A DNA stretch of 64,000 bases, taken from Sphingomonas sp. GC_Shp_5. GTDB taxonomy: Bacteria > Pseudomonadota > Alphaproteobacteria > Sphingomonadales > Sphingomonadaceae. How positions within the stretch are numbered: the stretch's first letter is position 1; every line of letters starts with the position of its first letter. Position numbers and translations under genes: made by a program. The notes below the pieces were generated by a model. It was not told the DNA's origin. It ran no database searches and saw only the letters and a program-made list of their open reading frames with translations. Where the stretch lies: positions 62,001 to 126,000 of the forward strand of contig NZ_JALNUP010000010.1 in assembly GCF_026540855.1 (NCBI RefSeq), given 5' to 3'. Below are positions 24,662 to 34,148 of the stretch, piece by piece.

Positions 24662-25765
24662 ATGAGTACTAGGATCACACTGAAGGTCGCTGCACTTACA
24701 GGCATGTTCGCTGCTACCACCGCGGCGCACGCCCAATCGTCGATGTCGGTGAACGCGGCACCGCCGCCGCCGCCCGCCAAAGTCGCTTCTATGCCAGCCC
24801 GCGCCGCGTCGGACATGCAGGCCGTGCTTGATCAGCTTCCGCGCCTCGGCGCCAAGCCGATCGAGACACTGACGCCGGTCAAGGCGCGCATCCAGCCGTC
24901 CGCTGCCGACGCCGCGATGGCGGTCATGCACGCCAAGCGCATGTCGACCGCGCCCGATCCGGCCGTCGTCACGATGGACATGCCCTATGGCGCAGACCCT
25001 ATGCAGTTCGCGCGCATCTACAAGCCGGCCGGTGCATCGGGCGGCAAGCTGATTCCCGTGATCGTCTATTACCACGGCGGTGGCTGGGTAATCGCCGACG
25101 TCAACACTTATGACGCGACGCCGCGGCTGATGTCCAAGCAGCTCAATGCCATCGTCGTTTCGGTCGAGTATCGCCACGCGCCCGAGGCCAAGTTCCCCGC
25201 GCAGCATGACGATGCTTCCGCCGCATACCGGTGGGTGCTGCAGAACGCGCTGTCCTGGGGCGGCGATCTCAATCGCCTGGCGCTGGCCGGCGAGAGCGCA
25301 GGCGGCAACCTGGCGGTCGCGACCGCAATCTATGCGCGCGACAACCACCTCGCGATGCCGGTGCACATCCTGTCCGTCTACCCGATCGCCAACAGTTCAA
25401 TGACGCTGCCGTCGCGCACCGATAGCTTCAACGCCAAGCCGCTGAACACACCGATGCTGAAGTGGTTCGGTTATTACTACAGTAAGTCGCCGACCGACAT
25501 GATGGATCCGCGGCTAAATTTGGTCGCCGCCGATCTGCACGGCCTGCCAGCGACGACGATCATCAACGCCCAGATCGATCCGCTGCGGTCGGACGGCGAG
25601 ACGCTGGCGGTTGCGATGCGGGGAGCCGGCGACACGGTCGAGCAGCGCACCTTTCCAGGCGTGACGCACGAGTTCTTCGGCATGGGGAAGGTCGTCCGCG
25701 GCGCCTCTGACGCAGAGATGTTTGGCATCGGCAACCTGAAGGCTGCGTTCGACCGCATCCGCTAA
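24662..25765 (+). CDS. Exported alpha/beta-hydrolase (HSL-type esterase)
   Basis: A 367-residue protein starting MSTRITLKVAALTGMFAATT with signal peptide cleavage near AHAQS. The HSL-family oxyanion motif HGGGW is followed by GESAGG around the nucleophile serine. The acid and histidine are plausible in QIDPLRSDGE and GVTHEFFGM. Such enzymes cleave esters of short to medium acids, here in the periplasm. It is the first gene of a plus-strand run with DUF4142 (24 bp later) and the catalase-family gene. Confidence 0.88.
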   Translation: MSTRITLKVAALTGMFAATTAAHAQSSMSVNAAPPPPPAKVASMPARAASDMQAVLDQLPRLGAKPIETLTPVKARIQPSAADAAMAVMHAKRMSTAPDPAVVTMDMPYGADPMQFARIYKPAGASGGKLIPVIVYYHGGGWVIADVNTYDATPRLMSKQLNAIVVSVEYRHAPEAKFPAQHDDASAAYRWVLQNALSWGGDLNRLALAGESAGGNLAVATAIYARDNHLAMPVHILSVYPIANSSMTLPSRTDSFNAKPLNTPMLKWFGYYYSKSPTDMMDPRLNLVAADLHGLPATTIINAQIDPLRSDGETLAVAMRGAGDTVEQRTFPGVTHEFFGMGKVVRGASDAEMFGIGNLKAAFDRIR

Positions 25766-25789
25766 CATCTTGATACGAAGGAACACGCG

Positions 25790-26275
25790 ATGAAAGTCTC
25801 CTATCTCTTCGCCGCGCCGGTTGCGCTACTGGCAGCGGTCCCCTCGATGGCTCAGGTCATGACTCCTGCCGACTATGTGAAGACCGCCAGTGCGAGCGAC
25901 CTGTACGAGCGGCAGTCGGCGCAGATCGTGCTGCAGACGACGGCCAGTCCCGACGTCCGCGCCTTTGCCGAAATGATGATGAGCGCGCATGCACAAAGCA
26001 CGGCTGATGTGAAAGCGGCAGCGATGAAGTCCAAGGTGGCCGCGGCGCCGCCGATGCTATCGCCGCTGCAGGCCGAAATGATCGCACAGCTCAGGGATGA
26101 AACCAGTGATTCCCGGGACGCCGCCTACATAGCGCAGCAGAAGGCAGCGCATAATCAGGCGCTAAATGTTCAGCAGGCGTATGCCATGGATGGGACCGTC
26201 CCTACACTTAAAGCTGCCGCAGCCAGGATCGTCCCGATCGTGCAAAGCCATATCGCGATGCTGATGAAGATGTGA
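25790..26275 (+). CDS. DUF4142 protein (exported), second copy
   Basis: A 161-residue protein with leader MKVSYLFAAPVALLAAVPSMA, then a helical bundle: TPADYVKTASASDLYERQSAQ, VRAFAEMMMSAHAQSTADV and IVPIVQSHIAMLMKM. It is related to the DUF4142 protein at 20809-21327 but clearly diverged. It sits between the esterase and the catalase-family gene with short gaps, consistent with one transcript. Confidence 0.87.
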   Translation: MKVSYLFAAPVALLAAVPSMAQVMTPADYVKTASASDLYERQSAQIVLQTTASPDVRAFAEMMMSAHAQSTADVKAAAMKSKVAAAPPMLSPLQAEMIAQLRDETSDSRDAAYIAQQKAAHNQALNVQQAYAMDGTVPTLKAAAARIVPIVQSHIAMLMKM

Positions 26276-26322
26276 CCGGCTCTTATTGCCTACGCACCCG
26301 GCCGCTGACCTGAGGATATCGC

Positions 26323-27405
26323 ATGACTTATCTCCGCTATAGCTCGGACATCGAGCAGCCCGACGCTGACGAGCAGGCCACGATCGACGGCATCATCAAG
26401 GGCATGACCCAGCAGTCCGAAACCGTCGAGAAACGCGAATATCATGCAGTACGCGCGAGTCATGCCAAGAGTTCGGCATGCGTCACCGGCGAGTTGACGA
26501 TTGCCGCCGATTTGCCGCCCGAACTGGCGCAGGGCCTGTTTGCGGCGCCCGGCACATACGCCGTAGCGGCGCGCTTCGCGCAGGGGCCCGGTGAGACGCT
26601 CGGCGACCGCGTGTCGACGCACCGCGGCGTGGGACTGAAAGTCTTCGGCGTGGCCGGCGAGAAGCTGCCCGGTCACGAGGTAGAAACGCAGGATTTCGTG
26701 CTGGCGAGCGGCCCAACCTTTCCGTCGGGCACCGCCAAGGGCTTCCTGCGCGACGGCACCGCGATCGGCACCTCCGCCGGCCTGCCCGAGGGTGTGAAGA
26801 GCGCCGTCGCGTCGACGATGCGCAACTTCAACCGGCTGCTTCACGCCTTCGGTACCGAGAGCCCAATGGCCGATTTCTTCGGGCACCCGTTCGGCCATCC
26901 ACTCGCCGACAGCTATTTCAGCCAGGCGCCGATGCGCTGGGGCGATTATGTCGCGAAGATCGCGATTATCCCGGTCTCGCCGGACCAGAAGGCGCTCGCC
27001 GACTGGCGCCTTGATCCGCATCAGGACGAAAACGGCTTTCGCCACGTGACCATTGAGTATTTCGCCGAGCACGATGCGGTTTTCGAGCTACGAGTCCAGC
27101 TGTGGAACAATGCCGAAACCCAGCCCATCGAGGATGCCTCGATCGAGTGGTCAATGGAGGAAAGCGCGTATCGCACGGTAGCGACGCTGCGGCTGCCGCG
27201 GCAGAGCGCCTACTCGCCTGAGCGCGTGCGCTATTTTGACGAAATCATGACGTTTCGCCCCGCGCGCAGCCTTGTCGCGCATCGGCCGCTCGGATCAGTA
27301 AACCGCGCGCGGTTGCAGGTCTATCAGGCGCTAAGCGCGTTCCGGCACCGGGAGAATAACATGGCTGAAGCGAATACCGCGCGGATCGAGGACGTGCCCG
27401 CTTGA
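26323..27405 (+). CDS. Catalase-family (SrpA-like) protein
   Basis: A 360-residue small catalase-like protein lacking a leader. HAKSSACVTGELTIAADLPP, RFAQGPGETLGDRVSTHRGV, LKVFGVAGEKLPGHEVETQD and the DFVLASGPTFPSG region follow the heme-catalase beta-barrel core in shortened form. It may be a peroxidase rather than a true catalase. It closes the plus-strand run with the esterase and DUF4142, which suggests an oxidative or envelope stress unit. Confidence 0.85.
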   Translation: MTYLRYSSDIEQPDADEQATIDGIIKGMTQQSETVEKREYHAVRASHAKSSACVTGELTIAADLPPELAQGLFAAPGTYAVAARFAQGPGETLGDRVSTHRGVGLKVFGVAGEKLPGHEVETQDFVLASGPTFPSGTAKGFLRDGTAIGTSAGLPEGVKSAVASTMRNFNRLLHAFGTESPMADFFGHPFGHPLADSYFSQAPMRWGDYVAKIAIIPVSPDQKALADWRLDPHQDENGFRHVTIEYFAEHDAVFELRVQLWNNAETQPIEDASIEWSMEESAYRTVATLRLPRQSAYSPERVRYFDEIMTFRPARSLVAHRPLGSVNRARLQVYQALSAFRHRENNMAEANTARIEDVPA

Positions 27406-28505
27406 CGGCATCCGACCGATGTCCGGCGAGGCGAAGCAGCGATCGACACCGTCGACTGCGTGTCGAGCCACGTTGTTGAAGCTTGCCGACCGTGAGCTCG
27501 AATGCTGATCCTGCTGCACGGACTTCCATATTGTAGTTGGCGTGGCAGCGATAGGTCATGCAGCTTCCTTAGGCCGGCGATCACGCCATCGGGTACCTAC
27601 GTGCTGAGGTATAACCGTACCGTGGCGTGGCGGCCGACTGCGCTATTGATGCCGGTCAATCCGGTAATCGGAGCGGGACAGGCCTGCGCGGAGTTTCGAA
27701 GCACAATCGTGGCTCACCCTGCGCAAACACCCTGCTAGCTTACAAACAGACCTGTGACGGACATGGCCACGTCATGGGGGTGCGGCAGTTTCATAAAAAG
27801 ACGCCCCGCCATTCCGTAGTGACACGACACCGGGCGGGGCGCCAAGGGCGCCCAGCGTCCCGGCTGCCCCTGCGCCCCCACTAATCGCCATCGATTAACC
27901 TCGCAGAAACGAGAGGGCCAACACCGCCATCTTGCGACGATGTTCAGGCTAACCGTGTCGTTGCGGGGAACGCTCCGCCTGTCCGTAGTGACACAGAAAC
28001 AAGCGAAGCGTAGAGACTGCAGCGCCTCAACGCCCAGATACCACCTGTTGGTTAACAACCGATAACGCCTGCTGAGCTTCCTCAGCCGGTCGGCCCCCGC
28101 CTAAGCACAAGCACAACCGAAGGTGACACCCGGACGCGAGGCTGAAATGCGCTGTAGGCGCTGTGTCTCAACCTCATCAGAACGTACCAGTTCTGGGTTC
28201 GAAACATATTACGGCGCCGCAGAGCGGCCATAGAGCCTTACGACTATCCGGGACAATCATAAGGAACCCTGTCTAAACATGACGAAACAGCGAGTGCCAA
28301 GGCGCTTCTGACCAACCGCCTTGATGAGCTCCTCTGACTCGCGCCAAACGCTGTGGTTTGCGCCGCTCATAGCACCCGCGCTCTTGGCGGCGATCATCAC
28401 CCCCCTGACTGGCTGAGATCGGTCGCGAGGATGGGTCTATATGAACATCGCCGCACCGACAGCCTCAAGCTAAATCGTAAGCGCGAGCAGAATTGCGTGC
28501 CGCCC
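27406..28505. other. 1.1-kb region without a credible gene
   Basis: No ORF here has convincing composition. The 12-mer ccgtagtgacac occurs twice in direct orientation (27814-27825 and 27983-27994), spaced about 170 bp. Around the first copy there is a C/G-rich stretch gcggggcgcc. The region may be decayed coding DNA or a replicon-type regulatory stretch; I cannot tell. Confidence 0.4.
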
Positions 28506-28910
28506 TTATCTGAGCTCCTTCATGGCAAGTACTGGATCTGAGCGCACGCTTTCGAGGTATTCCTGCATCGCTTCCGTCGCTTCCGCTGAGAGCTTGAGGT
28601 AGACCTTTCGGCGGTCGCGTTCGTCAGCCAAACGTATGACCATGCCTAGCTCGTGACACAGCTCTAAGTGTCGCATCACCGTAGTCTTCGAAGCCAGCGT
28701 GCGCGTCGCCGCAGTGGTGATCATCAATCGCTCGTTCCGCTGATCGGCAATGAACACCGAGAGCAGAATGTCCCAACACGGTCCGTCCATCAGGTTGACG
28801 AGCTTCGGGAAAGCGGTTGCGCGCCTCTGTCTGGCCGCATGGACGGCTTCGGCAATCTGAAGAAGGCTGGGGACAGGCTCATTCCCGTTCGGTGACTGTG
28901 TGCGGCTCAT
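28506..28910 (-). CDS. MarR-like winged-helix protein
   Basis: A 134-residue protein, MSRTQSPNGNEPVPSLLQIA... The core WDILLSVFIADQRNERLMIT, then TTAATRTLASKTTVMRHLEL (recognition helix) and a wing MVIRLADERDRRKVYLKLS, fits MarR-type or related single-domain winged-helix regulators that respond to small ligands. A GTG one codon before the ATG is an alternative start. No obvious divergent target gene is present. Confidence 0.78.
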   Translation of the reverse strand: MSRTQSPNGNEPVPSLLQIAEAVHAARQRRATAFPKLVNLMDGPCWDILLSVFIADQRNERLMITTAATRTLASKTTVMRHLELCHELGMVIRLADERDRRKVYLKLSAEATEAMQEYLESVRSDPVLAMKELR

Positions 28911-29009
28911 CACGTGCCCATGCGGTGTGCCGGCCCTGGATCAAGTCATATGCGGTAGATTGCCGCTGAACGGCCGCCCGTCAGGAGGACGAACGGCCGG
29001 CGAGCGCAA

Positions 29010-29342
29010 TTACAGCTTCAGATGGTTCTTGCCGCGCTGCGCATCCCGCTTCTGTGCTAGGATATGCGAATTGGCTCGTTCCTGCTTGCGATGGATCAGA
29101 CGCTTGTCTGCCGCAGTCAGATGCCCGCCATGACGAGCCTTCAGGCGGGTTTTCAGATTAGCGATCGAGCGCTGCTCTGATTTCAGGCGGCTAGCCTCGG
29201 AGTGAGTGAGCTTGCCCGATCGGGTGCCTGCGTCGATCCGACGCTCCTGGTTCAATTGACGGGCGTTTACCGGACGCTCCGCGTTTGCGGCGGCGGCCAT
29301 AGTCAGCGCGGCCATGCTCATTGCCATGATCATCTTGCGCAT
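29010..29342 (-). CDS. Exported basic hypothetical protein
   Basis: A 110-residue protein with signal peptide MRKMIMAMSMAALTMAAAANA; GAGGAAC precedes the ATG. The mature part is highly basic and helical (NQERRIDAGTRSGKLTHSEA, RLKSEQRSIANLKTRLKARH), an arrangement typical of small periplasmic proteins frequent in sphingomonads. No enzymatic motif. Role unknown. Confidence 0.75.
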   Translation of the reverse strand: MRKMIMAMSMAALTMAAAANAERPVNARQLNQERRIDAGTRSGKLTHSEASRLKSEQRSIANLKTRLKARHGGHLTAADKRLIHRKQERANSHILAQKRDAQRGKNHLKL

Positions 29343-29589
29343 GCATGTTCCTCACATTCATCAAGCCGGCTGCCGCAGCGGCCGACCACGTCTGAGAGCC
29401 AGACGCTGGATCATCAACGATGGCGAAGGCTGGAAGGGTCCTCGGCAGCGGGTTGGCGCGGGATGCGATGAACCGCGTCCGAAGCAGCGCTTGCTGACTG
29501 CAATATGGTCGGTATGGCGCGGCAATCTCTGACGACGGTCACGCCTTCGTCGGCAGAGCACCCACCGCGTCTGGAAAGCCCGCTAAAGA

Positions 29590-29883
29590 ATGCAAAAGTC
29601 GACTGTCGCGAAACTCGCTGCAATGCAGGTTCATAACATGCCTTGGCGAGAGGAAGGTGTTCTGGTGAGAACCTGGCGCTCGGAGGAGGGCCTGGAACGA
29701 GAAATCCTCCTCACGGGCGTCCTATCAACGCTAGCGGAGGCGGTTAGGTCAACTGAGTTTCCGGTCGAAAGTTTGATCATTTCGCTACCCGATAGGCGCG
29801 GCAAACCCAACTGGTTTGAAGGTGATAGCCTCACCGCTCTCGTTCGGTCCTGGGAAGTTACGTTTAGTAGAATGATCGGGTAG
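29590..29883 (+). CDS. Small hypothetical protein
   Basis: A 97-residue soluble product, MQKSTVAKLAAMQVHNMPWR..., containing ILLTGVLSTLAEAVRSTEFP and ESLIISLPDRRGKPNWFEG. Composition is protein-like, but no family is recognised and the ribosome-binding site is weak. It ends just before the IS481 remnant, so its C-terminus may be native or cut. Confidence 0.45.
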   Translation: MQKSTVAKLAAMQVHNMPWREEGVLVRTWRSEEGLEREILLTGVLSTLAEAVRSTEFPVESLIISLPDRRGKPNWFEGDSLTALVRSWEVTFSRMIG

Positions 29884-29894
29884 AGAAAGTTCAG

Positions 29895-30775
29895 CGGGAA
29901 TACGCTGCAGTACCTGAGCCGTGAGATCGGGATCAACTCGAAGGCAGATGCGAAGTGGCGTGAGAGGACACCTTCGAGGATCAGAAGACCGGCCAACGGC
30001 CCCTCATCCAACGCCCTGTCTGAAGCCGAGGAGGCGATGGTTGTGGCGTTCCGGCGCCAAGCACTGCTGCCGCTCGACGACTGCCTTTACGCCCTGCAGC
30101 CGTCGATCCCGCACCTGACACGGTCAGCGCTGCACCGATGCCTCCAGCGACACGGCATCTCCCGGCTGCCGGATGTTGAGGGCGACAAGCCGAGGACAGC
30201 GCTACCCGATCGGCTTCTTCCACATCGAAATCACCGAGGTGCAGACCGCCGGGAGGCAAGCTCTACCTGTCGTCGGCATCGACCGCACGAGCAAGTTCGC
30301 GGACACCCGACTGGTCGACAAGGCTGACAGGCGCACCGCGTGGGAGTTCCTCGAACACCTGCTGAAAGCCGTGCCGTACTACATTCACACGATCTTGACC
30401 GACAACGGCATTCAGTTCGCAGAGCAGCCGCGCAACCGGAACACCGCCTGATTGCGTTAGATGCGCTTCGACATCATCTGCGAGGCAAACGACATCGAGC
30501 ACCGGCTCACCGAGCCGAACCATCCTTGGACCAACGGCCAGGTCGAGCGGATGAACCGCACCATCAAGGAAGTGACCGTCAAACGCTACCAGTACGAGAG
30601 CCATGATCAGGTTCGAATGCACCTCGCCGACTTCATGGCCGCCTACAACTTTGCCCGCCGGCACAAGACGCTCAGCGGCCTTACGCCTACGAATACACCG
30701 TCAAAATATGGACGTGAGACCCAGACCGGTCCATCGTCGTTCCGATGCGGGGACAAACATCTAAACCGCGAAAAC
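29895..30775 (+). pseudogene. Degenerate IS481-family transposase
   Basis: Pieces of one transposase occur in successive frames: LSREIGINSKADAKWRE, then EEAMVVAFRRQALLPLDDCL, then YPIGFFHIEITEVQTAGRQA and TAWEFLEHLLKAVPYYIHTI, then RLTEPNHPWTNGQVERMNRT and HLADFMAAYNFARRHKTL. The DDE catalytic region and the WTNGQVERMNR motif identify the IS481 family. Frameshifts and a stop near 30450 and 30716 make it inactive. A 5' copy of the same element lies at 45175-45790. Confidence 0.88.
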
Positions 30776-30905
30776 GAAGCTGCTATCGACACACTAGCGC
30801 GGTCGAGCTGGCCTTATTGCGTGTGGCTTTGAAGATCACTGAGCCACCACGTCATCATGTGTTCATTCCGATCGGTCGATGGAGACCGCCCACTGGAGAT
30901 AATAC

Positions 30906-31394
30906 ATGTCAATCCTCGCTATGCTGCTCGCGGCGCCCTCCCCGTCACTGCCGCCGTGTCGCGTGAATGGGCTTCGCGTGTCGCTCGACGACCGCCGCGG
31001 GGATTTCAACGGGATGTCGCAATCAGGGGCCGAGCTTTCGATCCGCAACTTGGGACCGGACTGCCTACTGGTTGCCCTGCCTTTGGTGCAGCTACGCGAT
31101 GGCCGAAACCGTATAGTTCCAGCCGTACGTCAGGCGCCGCGTGGGATGCACCCTGGGCCGGTGATGGTGCCTGTACACTTAGCTGCCGGTCACCGCGCAG
31201 CTACAGAGCTTCGCTGGACCTCCGGTCCGCTCTTCCCCCACAGCCGACGCGTACGCGCTGCCAGGATCAGCGTAAAGATCGGTGCGGGAACGCTCACCAT
31301 ACCGCTCGCGGCGACCCTCTATGGAGCGGTCGGGCAACCCGTCGCGTTCGAGCAGACCCCGCTGCGTGCGGTGGAAGGCATGGCTGAGGGCTAA
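30906..31394 (+). CDS. DUF4232-like exported protein
   Basis: A 162-residue product with GGAGA before the ATG. After a short leader (MSILAMLLAAPSPSLPPC) it shows LSIRNLGPDCLLVALPLVQL and later HRAATELRWTSGPLF. The 'ltN.G...C.L' and 'a.l.W' spacing resembles DUF4232 beta-sandwich proteins. The fit is moderate. The barstar-like gene starts six bases after the stop, so both are probably translated from one mRNA. Confidence 0.55.
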   Translation: MSILAMLLAAPSPSLPPCRVNGLRVSLDDRRGDFNGMSQSGAELSIRNLGPDCLLVALPLVQLRDGRNRIVPAVRQAPRGMHPGPVMVPVHLAAGHRAATELRWTSGPLFPHSRRVRAARISVKIGAGTLTIPLAATLYGAVGQPVAFEQTPLRAVEGMAEG

Positions 31395-31400
31395 CCTGCC

Positions 31401-31793
31401 GTGCTCAAGAAGCTACAGATCGTCGGCAGCAACATCGTCGATATCCCGACCTTCTACGCCGAGATCAATCGCGTCTTCATGGCGGATGAAGGCTGGGCAC
31501 TTGCCGAAAGCCTCGATGCGCTGAACGACCTACTTTACGGCAGTTATGGCTCAATCACGGGAAGCGAGCCAGTTGAACTCGTCTGGCATGACATGGAGAC
31601 CAGCAGATCGGCGCTCGGCATCGAGACTACCCGGTCATTCCTGATGGAGAAGCTGCAAGGGCCCACCCTGTTCAATGCGCAACTCATCGGCGGTCAGTTG
31701 AATGCGCTCGACCGGGGCACGGGGAACACCTATTTCGAAACTATCCTCGAGATCATCGGTGATCATCACAACATCACCCTCGTGGCGGCGTGA
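31401..31793 (+). CDS. Barstar-family ribonuclease inhibitor
   Basis: A 130-residue protein from a GTG at 31401. The sequence VDIPTFYAEINRVFMADEGW ... SLDALNDLLYGSYG is the characteristic barstar helix-strand layout, and PVELVWHDMETSRSALG continues it. Barstar binds and blocks barnase-type RNases in the cytoplasm. No barnase-like gene lies beside it, so this is an orphan immunity protein. Confidence 0.82.
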   Translation: MLKKLQIVGSNIVDIPTFYAEINRVFMADEGWALAESLDALNDLLYGSYGSITGSEPVELVWHDMETSRSALGIETTRSFLMEKLQGPTLFNAQLIGGQLNALDRGTGNTYFETILEIIGDHHNITLVAA

Positions 31794-31835
31794 CATGAAA
31801 GATCCGTAGCCAATTCCAATCGTTGCCTTAAAGGG

Positions 31836-32345
31836 ATGACGATGCGGCCAATGGGTTGCATTATGGGAGCGGCGCTGGCGCTGGCGGCATGTGCGACGAC
31901 CAAACATGGAGCCAAGCCGCAAGCCGCTGCACCTCCACGCCCACACGTTGAAAGCCTGACATACGCGACGCCGCCGTGCCACGGATCTTGCCTGGTATAC
32001 AGCTTGACAATCGGTGCCGATGGCGCCGGCACGTTTACCGGCTTCACCAACACGGCGGTGATAGGTGAGCGGCGGTTCACGGCAACGCCGGCGCAGGCCG
32101 CCGACTTCTTCAACCGGCTGCAACCCTATCTCCCAGTGGGCGAACTGCTGCTGGCTGGCCCAGATGCTTGCAAGATGTATGCGACCGACCTCCCATCGAT
32201 CGACGTCACGTGGACCGGCGGGGGTGACGCGGGTCACCTGCTGTACGATTGCGGCTGCAATCGCGACGTACACCGCACGCTGGCCGAAGCGTTGCGCGAC
32301 GCACCACAGGCGCTGCCGATTGCCGAGTTGATCGGCAAGCGCTGA
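31836..32345 (+). CDS. DUF6438-type lipoprotein
   Basis: A 169-residue protein. The leader GCIMGAALALAACATTK carries a lipobox-like LAAC. The domain VESLTYATPPCHGSCLVYSL fits DUF6438 (typically 'PCFGxCPxYxxxI'), and a C-terminal CGCN sits in LLYDCGCNRDVHRTLAEA. It is probably periplasmic and lipid-anchored. Function unknown. First of three consecutive small envelope genes. Confidence 0.72.
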   Translation: MTMRPMGCIMGAALALAACATTKHGAKPQAAAPPRPHVESLTYATPPCHGSCLVYSLTIGADGAGTFTGFTNTAVIGERRFTATPAQAADFFNRLQPYLPVGELLLAGPDACKMYATDLPSIDVTWTGGGDAGHLLYDCGCNRDVHRTLAEALRDAPQALPIAELIGKR

Positions 32346-32429
32346 TCGAGGCGCCCCCGTCATTAGTGTCTTCTGTTCAGGTTCTACCCGCTAATCCGAT
32401 TGCCGAACCAGTTAGATTGAGGTGCGATA

Positions 32430-32720
32430 ATGCGGACTTATAAGGCGATCATGGTGGCGGCCCTGCTCGGGCTGACCGCACTCGGGGCTTGCGCCACGAC
32501 CGGTCCACGCGACCATGCTGGAGCGGCGACCTGCCGAGCAGCCGCTGCCGCGAAGCTTGTCGGACAGGTTGCCCCTGACGACGCCGTGATTCTACGCCGT
32601 ACCGGTGGCACCACGGTCAGGCGTCTGGCGCCAGGCGACATGAGCACGAAGGATTATCGCGAGGAACGCGTCACCGTCACGATCGCCGAAGGCCGGGTGA
32701 TCTCCGCCTCCTGTGGTTGA
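32430..32720 (+). CDS. Peptidase inhibitor I78-family lipoprotein
   Basis: A 96-residue product with lipobox (ALLGLTALGACATT) and the I78 pattern: CRAAAAAKLVGQVAPDDAVI, then TVRRLAPGDMSTKDYREERV, then a GRVISASCG end with the conserved terminal cysteine. I78 proteins are small periplasmic serine-protease inhibitors. GAGGTG precedes the ATG. The next gene starts six bases after its stop. Confidence 0.8.
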   Translation: MRTYKAIMVAALLGLTALGACATTGPRDHAGAATCRAAAAAKLVGQVAPDDAVILRRTGGTTVRRLAPGDMSTKDYREERVTVTIAEGRVISASCG

Positions 32721-32726
32721 GCGCCC

Positions 32727-33104
32727 ATGTCGCTGAGGGCGGCGGCTCCTCCCATAGCTCTGTCGATCCTGGCCGGCTGCACCGCGACTCGCCCAGTTGA
32801 GTGGCCGGTGCGGATTGGGCAGATCGCTTCGGTCAATGGACCAAAGGTACGAACGGATCGCGTTATCGAGGACAGTCGCTGTGCCGTCGATGCGCAATGC
32901 GTTTGGACCGGTCGTCTAGCCGTACGGGCAACGGTGCTGGGAGGCGGGTGGGCGAGACAGATTGACCTTACACTCGGCATACCCGTTACCGTCGCAGATG
33001 GCAGCCTGACGCTGGTAGAAGCAGCTCCGCTTCCACGCATAGCCGAACAGCGGAGCAAACTAAAGCCGTACCGCTTCACGTTTACATTCCAAGGCGGGCG
33101 GTGA
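32727..33104 (+). CDS. Putative lipoprotein
   Basis: A 125-residue product with leader LRAAAPPIALSILAGC (lipobox LAGC). The mature domain (DSRCAVDAQCVWTGRLAVRA ... IDLTLGIPVTVADGSLTLVE ... KPYRFTFTFQ) has a pair of cysteines spaced as in small beta-barrel lipoproteins. Directly downstream of the I78 gene, likely the same operon. Function unknown. Confidence 0.65.
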   Translation: MSLRAAAPPIALSILAGCTATRPVEWPVRIGQIASVNGPKVRTDRVIEDSRCAVDAQCVWTGRLAVRATVLGGGWARQIDLTLGIPVTVADGSLTLVEAAPLPRIAEQRSKLKPYRFTFTFQGGR

Positions 33105-33296
33105 CGCCTCACGGCGGAACCCAGATGCCGATATTCGCGGCCATCATGTGGTTTCCAGGCACTGGAGCGATTGCCCCGTTGTTCTCGTCGCCTGGTCGTA
33201 AGCGCATCACCATGCCTTGTCGTTGAAAGCACTTCCTAACGGTCGACCTGCCGGTTCAAGACCCTACAAGGGCGATGTTGACGTTTCGAGGTTCCG

Positions 33297-34148
33297 ATGT
33301 CCGATCGCCTGAAGGTCTTGCTCCAGTACATGCTGCCCAAGCAGCGCCTGACCACGTTCGCCGGTCGCATCGCCGGAGCGCAGGGGGGCGCAATGACAAC
33401 GCGGCTGATCCGCTGGTTCGTTGGCAAATATGCCGTCGACATGAGCGAAGCCGCAGATGCGGACATCGGCAGCTACAAGAGCTTCAACGACTTCTTCACC
33501 CGGCCCCTCAAAGCTGGCCTGCGGCCGGTGGCAACCGCCGATTTCGTCTGTCCGGTCGACGGCGCGATCAGCCAGTTCGGCCCCATCGATGACCACTACA
33601 TGTTACAAGCGAAGGGGCATCGTTTCACCACCACGGAGCTGATCGGCGGCGATGATGCGCTGGCCGCTCAGTTTCGCCACGGCAGCTTTGCTAACCTTTA
33701 CCTGTCCCCCAAGGATTATCACCGCCTGCACATGCCCTGCGACGGCAAGCTCACACGTATGATCTACGTGCCGGGAAAGCTGTTCTCGGTGAACCCTGTC
33801 ACGGCACGTGGCGTGCCGAACCTGTTTGCGCGCAACGAGCGTGTAGTTTGCGTCTTTGAGTCAGCGGAACATGGTCCTTTCGTGATGGCGCTGATCGGCG
33901 CAACCATTGTCGGAAGCATGGCGACCGTGTGGCACGGCGTGGTCAACCCCAAGCGCACCAACAAGGCGTCCGAGTGGACCTACACCGACCAGGACATCGT
34001 CTTGGAAAAGGGCGAGGAAATGGGCCGCTTCCTACTCGGCTCGACGATCCTGATGTTGTTCAGGCAGGAAACCATCACGTTCAACGAAGACTGGACGCCA
34101 GAGCGGGAAGTGCGCTTGGGCGAACGGATGGGCGATCGCCCAGCCTGA
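33297..34148 (+). CDS. psd: Phosphatidylserine decarboxylase proenzyme
   Basis: A 283-residue proenzyme that converts phosphatidylserine to phosphatidylethanolamine at the inner membrane. Family motifs are FNDFFTRPLK, FVCPVDGAIS (Asp88), DYHRLHMPCDG (His145) and the autocleavage site FLLGSTI (LGST at 247-250, pyruvoyl from Ser249). Length fits the proteobacterial type I enzyme. An accessory location near degenerate transposases suggests a second copy rather than the housekeeping gene, but that cannot be judged from the window. Confidence 0.93.
   Translation: MSDRLKVLLQYMLPKQRLTTFAGRIAGAQGGAMTTRLIRWFVGKYAVDMSEAADADIGSYKSFNDFFTRPLKAGLRPVATADFVCPVDGAISQFGPIDDHYMLQAKGHRFTTTELIGGDDALAAQFRHGSFANLYLSPKDYHRLHMPCDGKLTRMIYVPGKLFSVNPVTARGVPNLFARNERVVCVFESAEHGPFVMALIGATIVGSMATVWHGVVNPKRTNKASEWTYTDQDIVLEKGEEMGRFLLGSTILMLFRQETITFNEDWTPEREVRLGERMGDRPA

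Noticed and set aside
28180..28215. ctgggttcgaaac resembling a tRNA T-loop
   Set aside because: No matching acceptor or anticodon stems could be drawn around it.
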